Assembly: GCA_951213105.1 (NCBI GenBank)
Contig: OX578144.1
Span: 85,201,015-85,265,014, forward strand
DNA: 64,000 nucleotides
Reading direction: 5' to 3'
Origin: Amaurobius ferox
Lineage: Eukaryota; Arthropoda; Arachnida; Araneae; Amaurobiidae
Part shown: positions 11,903 through 22,236 of the stretch, piece after piece
How the letters are laid out: every line of letters begins with the position of its first letter
Position numbering within the stretch: the first letter of the stretch is position 1
Notes under the pieces: generated by a model
The model's database searches: none
Told to the model about the DNA's origin: nothing
What the model saw: only the letters and a program-made list of their open reading frames with translations
Translations under genes and position numbers: made by a program

Positions 11903-13180
11903 TGGTTAATTCAAGAGTCGAAAAATACAAGGCTCCAGACAAATTATCTATCAATTCCGATATATTTGGAATTGGAAAATTCTCTACTATTGTTATCTTA
12001 TTGAGCTTTCGAAAATCCGCTACTAAACGATAACTTCCATCAGGTTTCTTAACAAACAGCACAGGAGTATTGTAAAGAGATGTACTTCTCTGAATAATTT
12101 TGGCATCTAACAATTCGTTGACCTGGCGCGAAAGTTCTTTCTGTAAATTATGTGGAATTCTGTATGGCTTTTGTCTAACAGGTGTGTTAGACTCCAAATT
12201 AATTTCATGCAGTATGGTGTCACATCCAGACAATTCTTTCATATTCTTAGCAAAAACATGTTTATATTTACTTAGTAATTTCAAAAGTAAAGTTTTCTGG
12301 ACATAGTTCATATGTTTCAAATCAAAATCTCCTCCCCATGCATCAAATGTGTTCTCTTCAATACAGTTCTCAATGTCAATTCTATTATTTATGTCAATAT
12401 CAGCTTCATAGATGTTTTCGAAAGTTCCTAATTTCATACCTTTGTTTATGTAAACACACTTCTCTGATGGATTTGCAATTTTTGCATACAAAAAGTCATT
12501 TTCAGGAATTTTATGAATACTTCTAGCAACGAAAATTTTGTTTGCAGAAAATTCTTTACTATTGATAGGTTCAAGTAAAATTGTCGTGTCTTTCTTAATT
12601 TTATAATTTCTTTTTAATTTAACAAATAACTCGGAAAATGGTTTTAGAACACATTTCTTAAATGCTTTGGCAATACCTATTGCCTTGCTTTGTTGTGAAC
12701 TTCCTTCATCATGTTTATCACATTCTGTCTGAAAAATTTCATTATCACTGATATTGTTTTCTGTCAAGGATCTGTTTGTATGTACATTATCATTCATCTG
12801 CATTTCATGTAAATCATTTTCACATTCATAATCTGACCTTTCATTCACATTTGCATCAAAATCTCTAAAGTCGACATCTCTGAATTCATTTTGGTAATTG
12901 TTTTGTTCAAATAAATATCCATTATCACACTTATTTTCATATCCTCTAAAATTTCTTGAAAAATTTGTGTCTCTGGATCTATAATCCACATCATTTGTAA
13001 AATTGTAATTTCTTCTGTCAAAATCATGACTTATTGCATAACTCTCGACTGTTTTAAGTTGCACATCATCAGAAATCACAGTAAAACTTTGTGATTCGGT
13101 AAATTCAGTAAAGGGAATGCTACAGTACAAAAAATTCACACGTTTATGTCTATAAGTAATTGTACTTGTTTCTCATGTAA
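11838..13180 (-). pseudogene. pol, first part: linker and N-terminal reverse transcriptase
   Basis: The frame opens after a stop near 13174 and runs to a TGA at 11838-11840, lying in the -1 frame relative to gag with an overlap of about 40 bases. Thus pol was probably made by -1 frameshifting rather than from its own start. The first ~190 residues are Asp/Asn-rich and unlike known domains. Then comes a spacer with FVARSIHKIP and INKGMKLGTF, typical of the region between protease and RT, and then RT fingers (VRQKPYRIP, LFVKKPDGSYRLVADFRKLN). In the first catalytic block the usual Asp is Glu: STLELTSGF, with the Glu codon at 11910-11912. The frame stops six residues after HPDDYPKTSF, where homologues continue into the palm. 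I read this as a 1-base indel lesion. Confidence 0.88.
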
Positions 13181-14884
13181 AAAGGTATTTCCTAAAATCA
13201 TGTTGTACATTCCTGGGGCAGGTGTATTTAAAATGCAGCACTCAATCATATCTCTTTCATTTCCAATGACTATGGGAAAGGAAGCTTTTCTCTCAACCAA
13301 AATGTTTTGACTGCCAATTCCTCTCAGAATAGTGGATGTATGTTTTATTTGCACTTTTCCAGGGTTAATTTTGTGTAAAGCATCACTATAGATAATGTTT
13401 ATAGAACTTCCAGTGTCCATTAAGGCATTTAATTTAACATCTTCAACAAAAACTTGGATGATCGGAAAATTTCCTTGGCAAGGAGCTTCACTTTCTGTCA
13501 TGCAGCTAACTTCAGAATTTGATCTGTAAAAATTTGGAGATTGAAAATTTTGTGTTCTGAAATTCTGTCTTCTAAATTGTCTTCTATTACCAAATCTATT
13601 ATTAAAATATCTGTTATTTCTTCTATATCCAAAATTATTGAAGTTTTGAGATTTATAATTATCAAAAGAATTTCTAAAATTTGAAAAATTTCTTCTCTGG
13701 AAATTTGAATTTCTACCAAAACTGTTACGAAAAGGTCTTCTAAATGATTGAAAGTTCTTTCTTGGAGAATAATTTTGATATGGACTTTTAACATACCACT
13801 CTTCTTCCTGCGAGGCAACTGGAGTTCTTCTTTGACTGAAACGGTTTCTATTGTCAGTTCTTCTAGATGGTGTAGAAGTTTTGAAAGATGTTGATGGTTT
13901 ATGTTTCTTCTTTACTGGAATATCTTCCCAATCTTCTATCAATTCATCTTCATTGTATCTGCTTGTAGAGGGCGTATCCAAGAAGGATTCTTCGAAACTG
14001 GAGTTGCTTCTCTCTAAATCTTCTCTTATCTCGTTCAGTCTTTTCTTTCTTTTTTCTGAGTTCTCACTGAATTTTCTTCTTAACTTTTCAAATTCTTTCT
14101 TCTTTGAATTCAATTCTTTCTTCAGCTCTTCAATTTCTTGTTTAGGGTCATTTTCAATTCTCACAGCATTTATGTCTTCTGTCATTTCTTCCAGCACTTC
14201 ATTTTGCACTTCTTCTTCCAATATTGCTATCTCCCTAGCAGCTTCAAATGACTGTGGGTTTGCAGATAAAACAACTTTTCGAATAAGGATCTTCAATCCT
14301 TTTTTAAAAGAATTTAGCAAAATAGCAGTTCTCAGGGAATCTTCATTGTCAGACCCAGTATCTTGCGGGAAAGCCACATAGGATTCAGCTTCTATGCGAT
14401 TCGCATAATCTCTTACCTCTTCGTTGATCATTTGTTTACAATTGACCAGGTTAGCAACATTCCTGGCAATATTCTCTTTCTTAGTAAAATTGTCCTTGAG
14501 TGCGTTAACAACTTCAGTAAAATTCGTGCTTTGGTTTAATTTAGGAATGGATTTGATCAGTCTTTCAGCACGACCAGACAATTTCAACTTTAGTACAAAA
14601 ATCTTATCTCGATTAGACCATTCGGCGTGTTCAGCGACCAAGGAGAATTTCTCCAAAAAGTCCTGAAAAGATTCACCCGAATTGCCAGCAAAACCCGGAA
14701 TGGATCCAAGGAACTGCGATCCAACACCGATTTTCATTTTGTTAGAGTCTCTGACAGCGGAAGCTGATCTGCCAGAATTTGGAGAAAGTCGTGGCGGAGA
14801 CACCGAAGGGATACGGTTGGACGAATTCCGTTGTGTAGAGGAGTCTCTACTCCTGCTTGCTCTCGTACTTCTAGTTTTTGGCAT
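13136..14884 (-). CDS. gag with C-terminal retropepsin-like protease (582 aa)
   Basis: Starts MPKTRSTRASRS at 14884, the first ATG after the leader, and ends TGA at 13136-13138. Residues ~60-230 resemble the retrotransposon gag capsid region (GESFQDFLEKF, AEWSNRDKIFVLKLKLSG, then VRDYANRIEAES). Residues ~235-300 are Glu/Lys-rich and probably coiled coil. Residues ~330-460 are very rich in Arg, Asn and Phe (RNNRYFNNRFGNRRQFRRQN) and I see no CCHC zinc knuckle there, so RNA binding is probably by the basic tract. The C-terminus is an aspartic protease: DTGSS with the Asp at about residue 490, and MILGNTFL near the end. Protease in the gag frame means it would be made in equal amounts with Gag. 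The frame is uninterrupted, unlike pol. Confidence 0.92.
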   Translation of the reverse strand: MPKTRSTRASRSRDSSTQRNSSNRIPSVSPPRLSPNSGRSASAVRDSNKMKIGVGSQFLGSIPGFAGNSGESFQDFLEKFSLVAEHAEWSNRDKIFVLKLKLSGRAERLIKSIPKLNQSTNFTEVVNALKDNFTKKENIARNVANLVNCKQMINEEVRDYANRIEAESYVAFPQDTGSDNEDSLRTAILLNSFKKGLKILIRKVVLSANPQSFEAAREIAILEEEVQNEVLEEMTEDINAVRIENDPKQEIEELKKELNSKKKEFEKLRRKFSENSEKRKKRLNEIREDLERSNSSFEESFLDTPSTSRYNEDELIEDWEDIPVKKKHKPSTSFKTSTPSRRTDNRNRFSQRRTPVASQEEEWYVKSPYQNYSPRKNFQSFRRPFRNSFGRNSNFQRRNFSNFRNSFDNYKSQNFNNFGYRRNNRYFNNRFGNRRQFRRQNFRTQNFQSPNFYRSNSEVSCMTESEAPCQGNFPIIQVFVEDVKLNALMDTGSSINIIYSDALHKINPGKVQIKHTSTILRGIGSQNILVERKASFPIVIGNERDMIECCILNTPAPGMYNMILGNTFLHEKQVQLLIDINV

Positions 14885-15497
14885 TTTAGCGCAAGGTTTT
14901 TCACCAACACAGATTCTAATTTATCACAAGACACAGTTTATTTCGAAAAATAATTTCACTTTCTATCACTCACTTATGTGTAAATAGAGCACCGAAAAAA
15001 CACTACGTGTAACTTTTTCACTTACTGTTCATTATCATGAACTTCGAATCACTTTTTCATGTGCACATAACGATTGTATTCACTTTTCATAAATGTGTGT
15101 ATGCACTTTATGTCAATGTATGTGTATTTGAAAATTTCAATTTACTCATATATATCATATATCATATAGAATTTTGTGTATTTATGTATGTCAAATATAA
15201 ACCAGGAAATATACATGCAACAAAATAATATGCAAAATGCAAATTCAACATGCAAATAATACTTTTGGTGCTTCTGGGCTTATGTGCTTCTGCACTTATA
15301 TTTATTATATGACACATAAATAAAAAATTTTCATGCCCATTTAAACTCAAATATTCTGCACCACAAAAAGAACTTTTCAACTTACTTTGAAAATCTGCAC
15401 TATTTTTACACATAATCAAACAAAAATTTTCTGCACTCCTTCATAAAAATCACTTTCACTCACTGTAATACTCTGGGAAAGGGAACAGGCACCAATT
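14885..15497 (-). other. 5' leader of the gypsy element
   Basis: About 610 bases between the 5' LTR and the gag start, AT-rich with many short CACTTTC-like direct repeats (15030-15470). It holds the primer-binding site and presumably the packaging signal. No coding region supported. Confidence 0.7.
15477..15494 (-). promoter_or_regulatory. Primer-binding site of the gypsy element
   Basis: On the minus strand, three bases after the CA end of the 5' LTR, the sequence reads TGGTGCCTGTTCCC. A TGG start is the complement of the tRNA CCA end, as in LTR elements that prime from a full tRNA 3' end. I did not identify the tRNA. Confidence 0.75.
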
Positions 15498-15732
15498 TGT
15501 GGTAGCGAAATCAGTACCAACAGTATCTACTGACTCCACTACACACAACACCGTGAAACGTAATTTTAATATACCAAAAGAGAACTATTAATTTTATCAT
15601 AACTACCACAATTAACACCAGGTTCAAACGAAAGGAAATTCCCAGTTTAGGGGAATTAAACCCTAAATGATGTACAGTGAGTAAACATAAAGGCAACACA
15701 ATAAACAGGCTCATTTATCACACAAATTACTA

Positions 15733-15770
15733 TTTATTTTAAGAATTTCAAAGCCAACATATATATATAA
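15733..15770 (-). promoter_or_regulatory. Candidate TATA box and AATAAA signal in the LTR
   Basis: On the minus strand a TATATATATA run (15759-15770) is followed about 20 bases later by AATAAA (15733-15738). A TATA box so close before a polyadenylation signal would place the AATAAA near the start of the R region, a compact arrangement known in LTR elements. The same pair is in the left LTR at 5757-5798. Position is the only evidence. Confidence 0.4.
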
Positions 15771-16485
15771 CTATTTTTCAATTTAGCAAATATTAATCAG
15801 AGCTTCACTTCAATAAAATAACAATCACACTTTTATGCTCTGTTCAAATTTATATATCAAACAATAATTAATTCACAATAATCATATGATTTAATCCTGG
15901 GTCTAAATTAACCATAAATGTATTATTAATCATGAGCCAAACTATATTATAGAAAATAGTCGTCGTTATGCCAGTGCTGTACGGCAATAATTTTCCCGAA
16001 AAGAAAAGGTTACCTGGTCTCTTATACATTTCAAATTTTGCAGAAAAAAGATTCTCATCAGATGAGCACAGTTTAAGGCTGAAGCAAAAAGTTCTCAAAA
16101 TGGATTGACGAGGAATAGTCCAAAAAATTTAGAACACAGGACTTCATCTTAGTATTGCGAGAACGCCGACCTCCGATAAAAGTACTATTCCAAACCCGGA
16201 ATTTGACGACAGATTCCTGGAATAAAAAAAAAGATTTTAGAAAATTGTGCAGACGACTTAATGATGGTTTCCAGGTTCTTCTTCAATCATCTCCAGAAAA
16301 ACAGGGGCGGTTTCCTTTAGAACCGAATGCCCATCTCCGCCAGTTTAGCCATTTCGGCCAAAACCTTTGTCTCTACCATAGACAAATTCTTCATGCGACT
16401 CTCATAGTCGAAAACTCCAGCTCGAAGAGAGCAAACTGTGGGTCGCTCGGGCCCACGCCAAAGAATTTCTCCTCCGCTGCGCCTC

Positions 16486-16540
16486 TTCCTGATTGGACAG
16501 GCGCGCTTCTCCTAGCAACAGGCGATCACACGTCACGCAT
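16486..16540 (-). promoter_or_regulatory. Candidate upstream promoter elements in the LTR
   Basis: A GC-rich island inside an AT-rich element. On the minus strand it contains CCAATC (CCAAT box, 16491-16496), GTTGCTAGG (half of an X-box-like site) and TGACGT (CRE-like, 16530-16535). These are motif matches only. Confidence 0.3.
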
Positions 16541-16718
16541 CCCAGCCAGACGCAAATCCTAGACATTCTCACGAATTCTCGACCAAAAGCGCTTTTCAAT
16601 GCGATTTCAATAGAAACAAGTCTTAGCAAAAAACACAGCACAGGCACGGACGAAGAGAAGGATGTTTCTCTCACAGAAAAATACGAAAAGGCTCATGGCG
16701 CATAAATGCGACATGACA

Positions 16719-16722
16719 TTAT
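16719..16722. other. Target-site duplication TTAT, right
   Basis: Matches TTAT at 5518-5521 on the other side of the gypsy element. Confidence 0.8.
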
Positions 16723-16790
16723 TGAGCAATTCTGTACAACTTCACAATTGGCTTATTTCGTCTATCTTGTCTGTTGTCAAGCTCGTTGTC
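16719..16790. repeat. Right arm of the inverted repeat enclosing the gypsy insertion
   Basis: Reverse complement of 5115-5185 at roughly three-quarters identity by eye. The gypsy element inserted exactly at the inner edge of this arm. Confidence 0.5.
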
Positions 16791-17194
16791 CTAAACTTTA
16801 AAATTGTCCTCTAGATGCTCTGCAAAAACGCTCATTTGATCAGGCATGGGCACTTTATGGACAAATCTAACGTATTCACGCATGGACCTTACTTTACATA
16901 GTAATCGGGGCCTCTCTTAAGAACCTTACTAGGAACCCTGTGTGACTATTTTTCAATACTATATTTAAATTTCTGTTTTAACAATATTCACATTCCACAA
17001 TTTCATTGACTGAAACTAATAATTTCCAAAATTAATTTTATTTTCTCTGTTGAAATTTCACAAAGAAGAAAGGAAGAGAAATGGGTGGTGGTGGTGGTGG
17101 GGGGGGGGGTTATATTTTATACTCGTACATTCTTTCACACTATAGAAATGCAGTGCTTCAAAAAATAGAAATGGCAACTCAAGTGCAATAATAA
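16791..17194. other. No gene seen; (GGT)n and G-run
   Basis: AT-rich sequence with GGTGGTGGTGGT followed by a run of about 11 G at 17085-17109. Nothing else recognised. Confidence 0.5.
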
Positions 17195-17985
17195 AAAATC
17201 TGGTGTGGGCAACACATGACTTTCCTTATATAATGTAATGAATTTACTACTTTTACAATAAAAAAATAGGCTTTTCTTATAGTAGATACTAATATTCTTT
17301 CTAAGATATCGAATTTTCGACAATTAGTCGTCATTTTCATTGATTTAGCGTCTTTTTTATCCTTTTGGCGAGATTTTCGTTAATTTGGCGACATTTTAAA
17401 AAGTCGCCAAATTGGAGACATTCCGCCAAATTCGTCGCCAAAATCTCGCCAAGCGTTATGGACGAAGACATAAGTTGTTCTTACAGCAGATAAATGACTA
17501 TTGGCGTTCAAATACAAAAGTATTACTCAAAGTCTCTTTTTTCATGAATGGAACGAGCTAGATCCACGAAAATGATGTCACACAATTTATCGTATGGTAT
17601 TACATATGAAAAGTGATCATGTTTCTCGATAGAAAATATTTTTTTTTCATTTTATATGACTTTTTAATAATTTTTTTTTAAAATGTGTAATATCTCGAGA
17701 AATGTTCATGTTAGCATTTTAAAATTTATGTCAATCGTTTTCTAATGAATAATTACATAAGAAATGTCTATTTGCGTTATTTTATTAGTGGTTTTGATTT
17801 TTTGACGATTTTTTTAAATTTTATTCGAAAATTTAGGGGGGATCTGTACATTCGATTACGTATAAAAACAATAGGCTTCCAGTGTTTACGGATTGTGATT
17901 TTTGTAACAAATTTCGTTCGAATCGGTCCATTCGTTCGTCAGTTATCGTCTCCACAGACTCACTGACACACACACACACACATAT

Positions 17986-18025
<40 letters not shown>

Positions 18026-18154
18026 AGACATCACTTCAAAAATGTTTGATTCGTGATCAGGGATGCTTGAAACGTGCTCTCCCGTCGAAAACTCGAATTC
18101 GAATTTTCGACCCCGTCACAATACTTTCTTCATACATTATGTATATAAGGAAAG
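17195..18154 (+). mobile_element. Family A non-autonomous element, copy A3
   Basis: 5' end TCTGGTGTGGGCAACACATG with ACTTTCCTTATA, GGCGA/TCGCC section 17360-17455, CA microsatellite 17965-18022, and 3' hairpin at 18123-18154 ending AAGGAAAGT. The left arm of the hairpin is altered (ACTTTCTTCATACAT), leaving the right arm, which pairs with the 5' motif, intact. Confidence 0.85.
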
Positions 18155-18155
18155 T

Positions 18156-18290
18156 AAAAAGCTGATATGGGCAGCATATGGTTTCGCTTATATACTACAA
18201 GGAATTTACTTCTTTTACAGAGAAAATAAAGAGAACATGAATATGAGTCTCCAGGGAAAGTCATGTGCTGCTCATATTAGATTTTTACAA
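18156..18290. mobile_element. Short foldback made of two family A/B 5' ends
   Basis: The left side reads GCTGATATGGGCAGCATATG and the right side, in reverse, TCTAATATGAGCAGCACATG followed by ACTTTCCCTGGAG. It is therefore two 5' termini facing each other with about 80 bases between them, abutting the 3' end of A3. Likely a rearranged or internally deleted product. Confidence 0.55.
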
Positions 18291-18470
18291 GTTATTGACT
18301 ACTTTCCATAAATTGTATATGCAGCCTGGCCTTCAAGCCTCTAATGACAGTATGCAATATATCCCTCCCTTTGTCCTCCCCTCCGTTAATATCCTTAGTG
18401 TCAAACCTGGTGTCAACATAACAAGATAGCCTTAAAGTTGAACTTCGTAAAGCTGATCTAATACATCAGA

Positions 18471-19264
18471 AAAAAAATCTGATGTGGGCAGCACATGACT
18501 TTCCTTATATAATGTAATGAATTTTATACTTTTACAGTAAAAAAATAGATTTTTCTTATAGTAGATACTAATATTCTATCCAAGATATTGAATTTTCGAC
18601 AATTAGTCGTCATTTTCATTGATTTAGTGTCATATTTATCCATTTGGCGAGATTTTCGTTAATTTGGCAACATTTCAAAAAATTCGCCAAGTTGGCGACA
18701 TTCCGCCAAATTTGTCGCCAAAATCTCGCTAAGCGTTATGCACTAAGAAATAAGTTATTCTTACAGCAGATAAATGGCTATTGGCGTTCAAATACAAAAG
18801 TATTATTCAAAGTATCTTTTTTCATGAATGGAACGAGCTAGATCCACGAGAATGATGTCACTCAATTTATCGCATGGTATTACATATGAAAAGTGAACAT
18901 GTTTCTCAATAGGAATTTTTTTTTTATCTTATATGACTTTTTGATAATTTTTTTGAAAAATGTACAATATCGCGGTTCATATTAGCGTTCTAAAATTTAT
19001 GTCAATCGTTTTCTAATAAAAAATTATATAAGAAATGTCTATTTGTGTAACTTTATTAGTGGTTTTGATTTTTTAACGATTTTTTCAATATTTCATTCGA
19101 AAATTTAGGGAGGTTCTGAACATTCGATTGCGTATAAAAACAGGCTTCCAATGTTTACGGATTGTGATTTTTGTACCAAATTTGATTCGAATCGGTCCAT
19201 TCGTTCGCAGTTATCGACTCCACAGATTCACTGACACAAACACACACACACATACTTTCACACA

Positions 19265-19318
<54 letters not shown>

Positions 19319-19443
19319 TCACTTCAAAAATGTTTGATTCGTGATCAGGGATGCTTGAAACGTTCTCTCCCGTCGAAAACTAGATTTCGAATATTCGACC
19401 CCGTCACAATACTTTCCTTATACATTATGTATATAAGGAAAGT
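18471..19443 (+). mobile_element. Family A non-autonomous element, copy A4
   Basis: 5' end TCTGATGTGGGCAGCACATG, GGCGA/TCGCC section 18645-18740, long CA microsatellite 19229-19314, intact 3' hairpin at 19411-19443. Same design as A1 and A3. Confidence 0.87.
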
Positions 19444-19444
19444 A

Positions 19445-19683
19445 AAAATGATGAAAATATCCATGTCACAGTGTTTGTAACGTTGAATTGCACATTTTGC
19501 TCTTTTCCGGATGATAATATATAAAACAATTTCGTACCCAATTAACTTATATTTCAAGCAACTCTAAATTATCAATTATCAATATTGTTAGCATCCTCAA
19601 TAAGCAATATGGTCCATACATTAAAGTATTTAAATAATAAATTCATTAATTAAGCATCAATTTCATTAACTTGGCGACTGTTT
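19445..19683. repeat. Segment shared with 30525-30760
   Basis: Lies between A4 and the inverted A5. It shares with 30525-30760 the order TTGTAA.GTTGAATTG.ACATTT, TTAACTTATATTTC, CAATATTG..A.CATCCTCA.TAAGCAATAT and TTCATTAATTA. At 30.5 kb it sits directly after a family A 5' end, so it may be part of a longer parental element. Confidence 0.5.
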
Positions 19684-19684
19684 T

Positions 19685-20640
19685 ACTTTCCTTATATACA
19701 TAATGTATAAGGAAAGTATTGTGACGGGGTCGAAAATTCGAATTCGAGTTTTCGACGGGAGAGCACGTTTCAAGCATTCCTGATCACGAATCAAACATTT
19801 TTTAAGTGATGTCTGTGTGTGTGTGTGTGTGAAAGTAAGTGTGTGCGTGTGTGTGTGTGTCAGTGAGTCTGTGGAGACGATAACTGACGAACGAATGGAC
19901 CGATTCGAACCAAACTTGGTACAAAAATCACAATCCGTAAACACTGGAAGCCTATTGTTTTTATACGCAATCGAATGTTCCGAACCCCCTAAATTTTTGA
20001 AAGAAATTTTGAAAAAATCGTCAAAAAATCAAAACCACTAATAAAGTTACGCAAATAGACATTTCTCATGCAATTTTTCATTAGAAAACGATTGGCATAC
20101 ATTTTAGAACGTTAACATGAACCGTTCTTGAGATATTGCACATTTTTCAAAAAAATTATCAAAAAGTCATATAAAATAAAAAAATTATATTTCCTATTGA
20201 GAAACATGTTCACTTTTCATATGTAATACCATACGATAAATTTGGTGACATCATTCTTGTGGATCAAGCTCGTTCCATTCATGAAAAAAGATACTTTGAG
20301 TAATACTTTTGTATATGAACGCCAATAGTCATTTATCTGTTGTAAGAACAACTTATTACTTCGTCCATACCGCTTGGCGAGATTTTGGCGACGAATTTGG
20401 CGGAATGTCGCCAACTTGGCGACTTTTTGAAATGCTGCCAAATTAACGAAAATCTCGCCAAATGGATAAAAATAACGCTAAATCAATGAAAATAACGACT
20501 AATTGTCGTAACGACTAAGTTACGACTCGTTAACGACTAAGAATATTAGTATCTACTATAAAAATAAACTATTTTTTTTACTGTAAAAGTAGTAAATTCA
20601 TTATATAAGGAAAGTCATGTGTTGCCCACATCAGAGTTTT
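19685..20640 (-). mobile_element. Family A non-autonomous element, copy A5
   Basis: Reverse copy with 3' hairpin at 19685-19716, GT microsatellite 19814-19861, GGCGA/TCGCC section 20375-20460 and 5' end CATCAGA near 20627-20633. A small local duplication (TTACGACT) interrupts it at 20505-20530. Confidence 0.85.
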
Positions 20641-20946
20641 TCAAATATGACGACATTTTCGTCAACCTGTGGCAAAATATCGTAAAACTGGCAAAGTTAA
20701 GAACACTGTACCGTGGATCTTATACATTTTTTCACTGAAAAAAGTAAATTTATTTTATTATATGAGGAAAGAGATATGCTGCTCACATCAGATTTTTTCT
20801 GTTGTAGATAAATATATAGTTTTCATGATACATTTGATTATACGGTTGCGCAGTTATCTGACGCTAAACACAGAACTTGTTTAGTGGCAGAGCTATTCCC
20901 GCTGAATTACTCGCATATTGCTACATCTGGGAATATGTACTAACAG

Positions 20947-21902
20947 AAAAAATCTGATTTGAGCAGCACATGGCTTTCCCTGCAGACTCAAATCCATATT
21001 TTCTTTAATTCTTTAATAATTCATTAGATTGAGGTTAATTGCACCAAATAACACTAAATTTGCATTTTTAATTCAATTTTTATTTTTGTTTGGTAATTGA
21101 ACATTTTCCAGAAATCGACGTAAAAAAAATGCAAGAAATCTTAAATATCTTGAGAACGGTTAGTCCTAAAGTATAATGGAGTGTGTTATATTCTTGTCCT
21201 CGTCAAAAATTGCGTATAAAACAAGAATTTAATTGATACATTTCAGCATACGTAGACTTTTCTTTTTAAATTCTGGCGATTTTTGCGGACCATTTCGTAA
21301 AAAAAGGCAGATTGTTCTTTTCCGAATCGTACGAAAATCTAATCAGCAGCAGAGTGTGCTACAAGTAACTTGTCTACCAAATTTTGTAAAAGTTGGTCAA
21401 TTAGTATTTTAGCTAGGGTGGATACATGGAATTTTTGCCGGCAATTTCTTTAAAAAAGACAGGTTGTTCTTTTCCCAATCGTACCAAAATCTAATCAGCA
21501 CCAGAACATCCTACAGGTAACTTATCTACCAAATTTTGTGAATTTTGATCAATTAGTGTTTTAGCTAGAATGGATACATGAAATTTTTAAGGGCCATTTC
21601 GCAAAAAAGACGTGTTCTGTTTTTACGAATCCTACTAAAAATTAATCAGCATCAGGGTCTCACCCAAGTGATTTATATACCCCAAACTTTATGAAATTCG
21701 GTCCATTAGTTTTTTAGTTAGAGTGGATACATACATTGCACAGACAGACAGACATACAGACACACACATAGACGTCATTCTAAAATGGTTTTTTCGTATT
21801 CTAGAGGTCTCGAAACGTGTAGTTCCGTTGAAAACTCGAGTTGTGATTTTCGATATGATTCCAATACTTTCCCTATACATTACCATGTATTGTAGGGAAA
21901 GT
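20947..21902 (+). mobile_element. Family B non-autonomous element, copy B1
   Basis: 5' end TCTGATTTGAGCAGCACATG with CTTTCCCTGCAGA. The interior carries three tandem copies of a ~150-base module (GCGGACCATTTCGTAAAAA.. GGCAG, then AATC.TACCAAAATCTAATCAGC, then AAATTTTGTGAA..TTAGTTTTTTAG), a CAGA/CA microsatellite near 21739-21770 and a terminal hairpin at 21866-21902 (ACTTTCCCTATACAT / ATGTATTGTAGGGAAAGT). No coding region. Confidence 0.82.
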
Positions 21903-22194
21903 AAACATTAATAGAGCTTCTTAACATGTTCAATAATTGGAATTATGTAATTAGAATTTAATAACGTTTTCCATACTCTAGGTTCTAAATATACAATTTT
22001 ATGCAATAAATATCCAGTTTGAAAATGTCTAAGAGGTGTCGAATTTATTTTAAAACAATCATCAATGAAGCAATTCTCCAAAGTCATCTTAGATATATCC
22101 CTAATGGAGTTGTTTATCAGAGAATCGCATATACTTCCTGTGCCAATTATTTTGTATGTCGTTTTGATGTTGTATGTCGTTTTTTGATTGTCGT
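21903..22194. other. No recognisable gene
   Basis: A 69-codon open stretch at 22019-22228 begins MKMSKRCRIYF but has no motif I know and runs through the hairpin at 22195; I leave it uncalled. Confidence 0.4.
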
Positions 22195-22236
22195 CCCCTT
22201 TTCTAAGATAGTTAATTACTTATCTTAGAAAAGGGG
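22195..22236. repeat. Perfect 16-base hairpin
   Basis: CCCCTTTTCTAAGATA, a 10-base loop, then TATCTTAGAAAAGGGG. All 16 pairs match. It could be a transcription terminator-like structure, a replication-linked extrusion site or a residue of a foldback element; the flanks outside the arms are not inverted. Confidence 0.85.

Larger units (their letters stand above)
5522..16718 (-). mobile_element. Ty3/gypsy-type LTR retrotransposon, 11.2 kb, minus strand
   Basis: Full-length element with LTRs at both ends, TTAT target duplication, primer-binding site next to the right LTR, polypurine tract next to the left LTR, and gag, protease, reverse transcriptase, RNase H and integrase in the order typical of Ty3/gypsy (integrase after RNase H). 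Transcription runs right to left. No envelope-like frame is visible in the 2.2 kb between pol and the 3' LTR. The two LTRs differ by three substitutions and one 4-base (TA) repeat change by eye, so the insertion is recent. Pol nevertheless carries a frameshift and altered reverse-transcriptase residues. Confidence 0.95.
15498..16718 (-). repeat. 5' LTR of the gypsy element (1221 bases)
   Basis: Near-identical partner of 5522-6746 with the same TG..CA ends, four bases shorter because of one TATA repeat. As the upstream LTR it supplies the promoter of the element. Confidence 0.95.

Noticed and set aside
13851..14381. 176-codon plus-strand open stretch rich in Ser, Phe and Leu
   Set aside because: It is the shadow of the gag Glu/Lys-rich region on the other strand.
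19128..19337. Frames reading Thr-His repeats in several family A copies
   Set aside because: They are the CA microsatellites translated; no copy keeps the surrounding frame.
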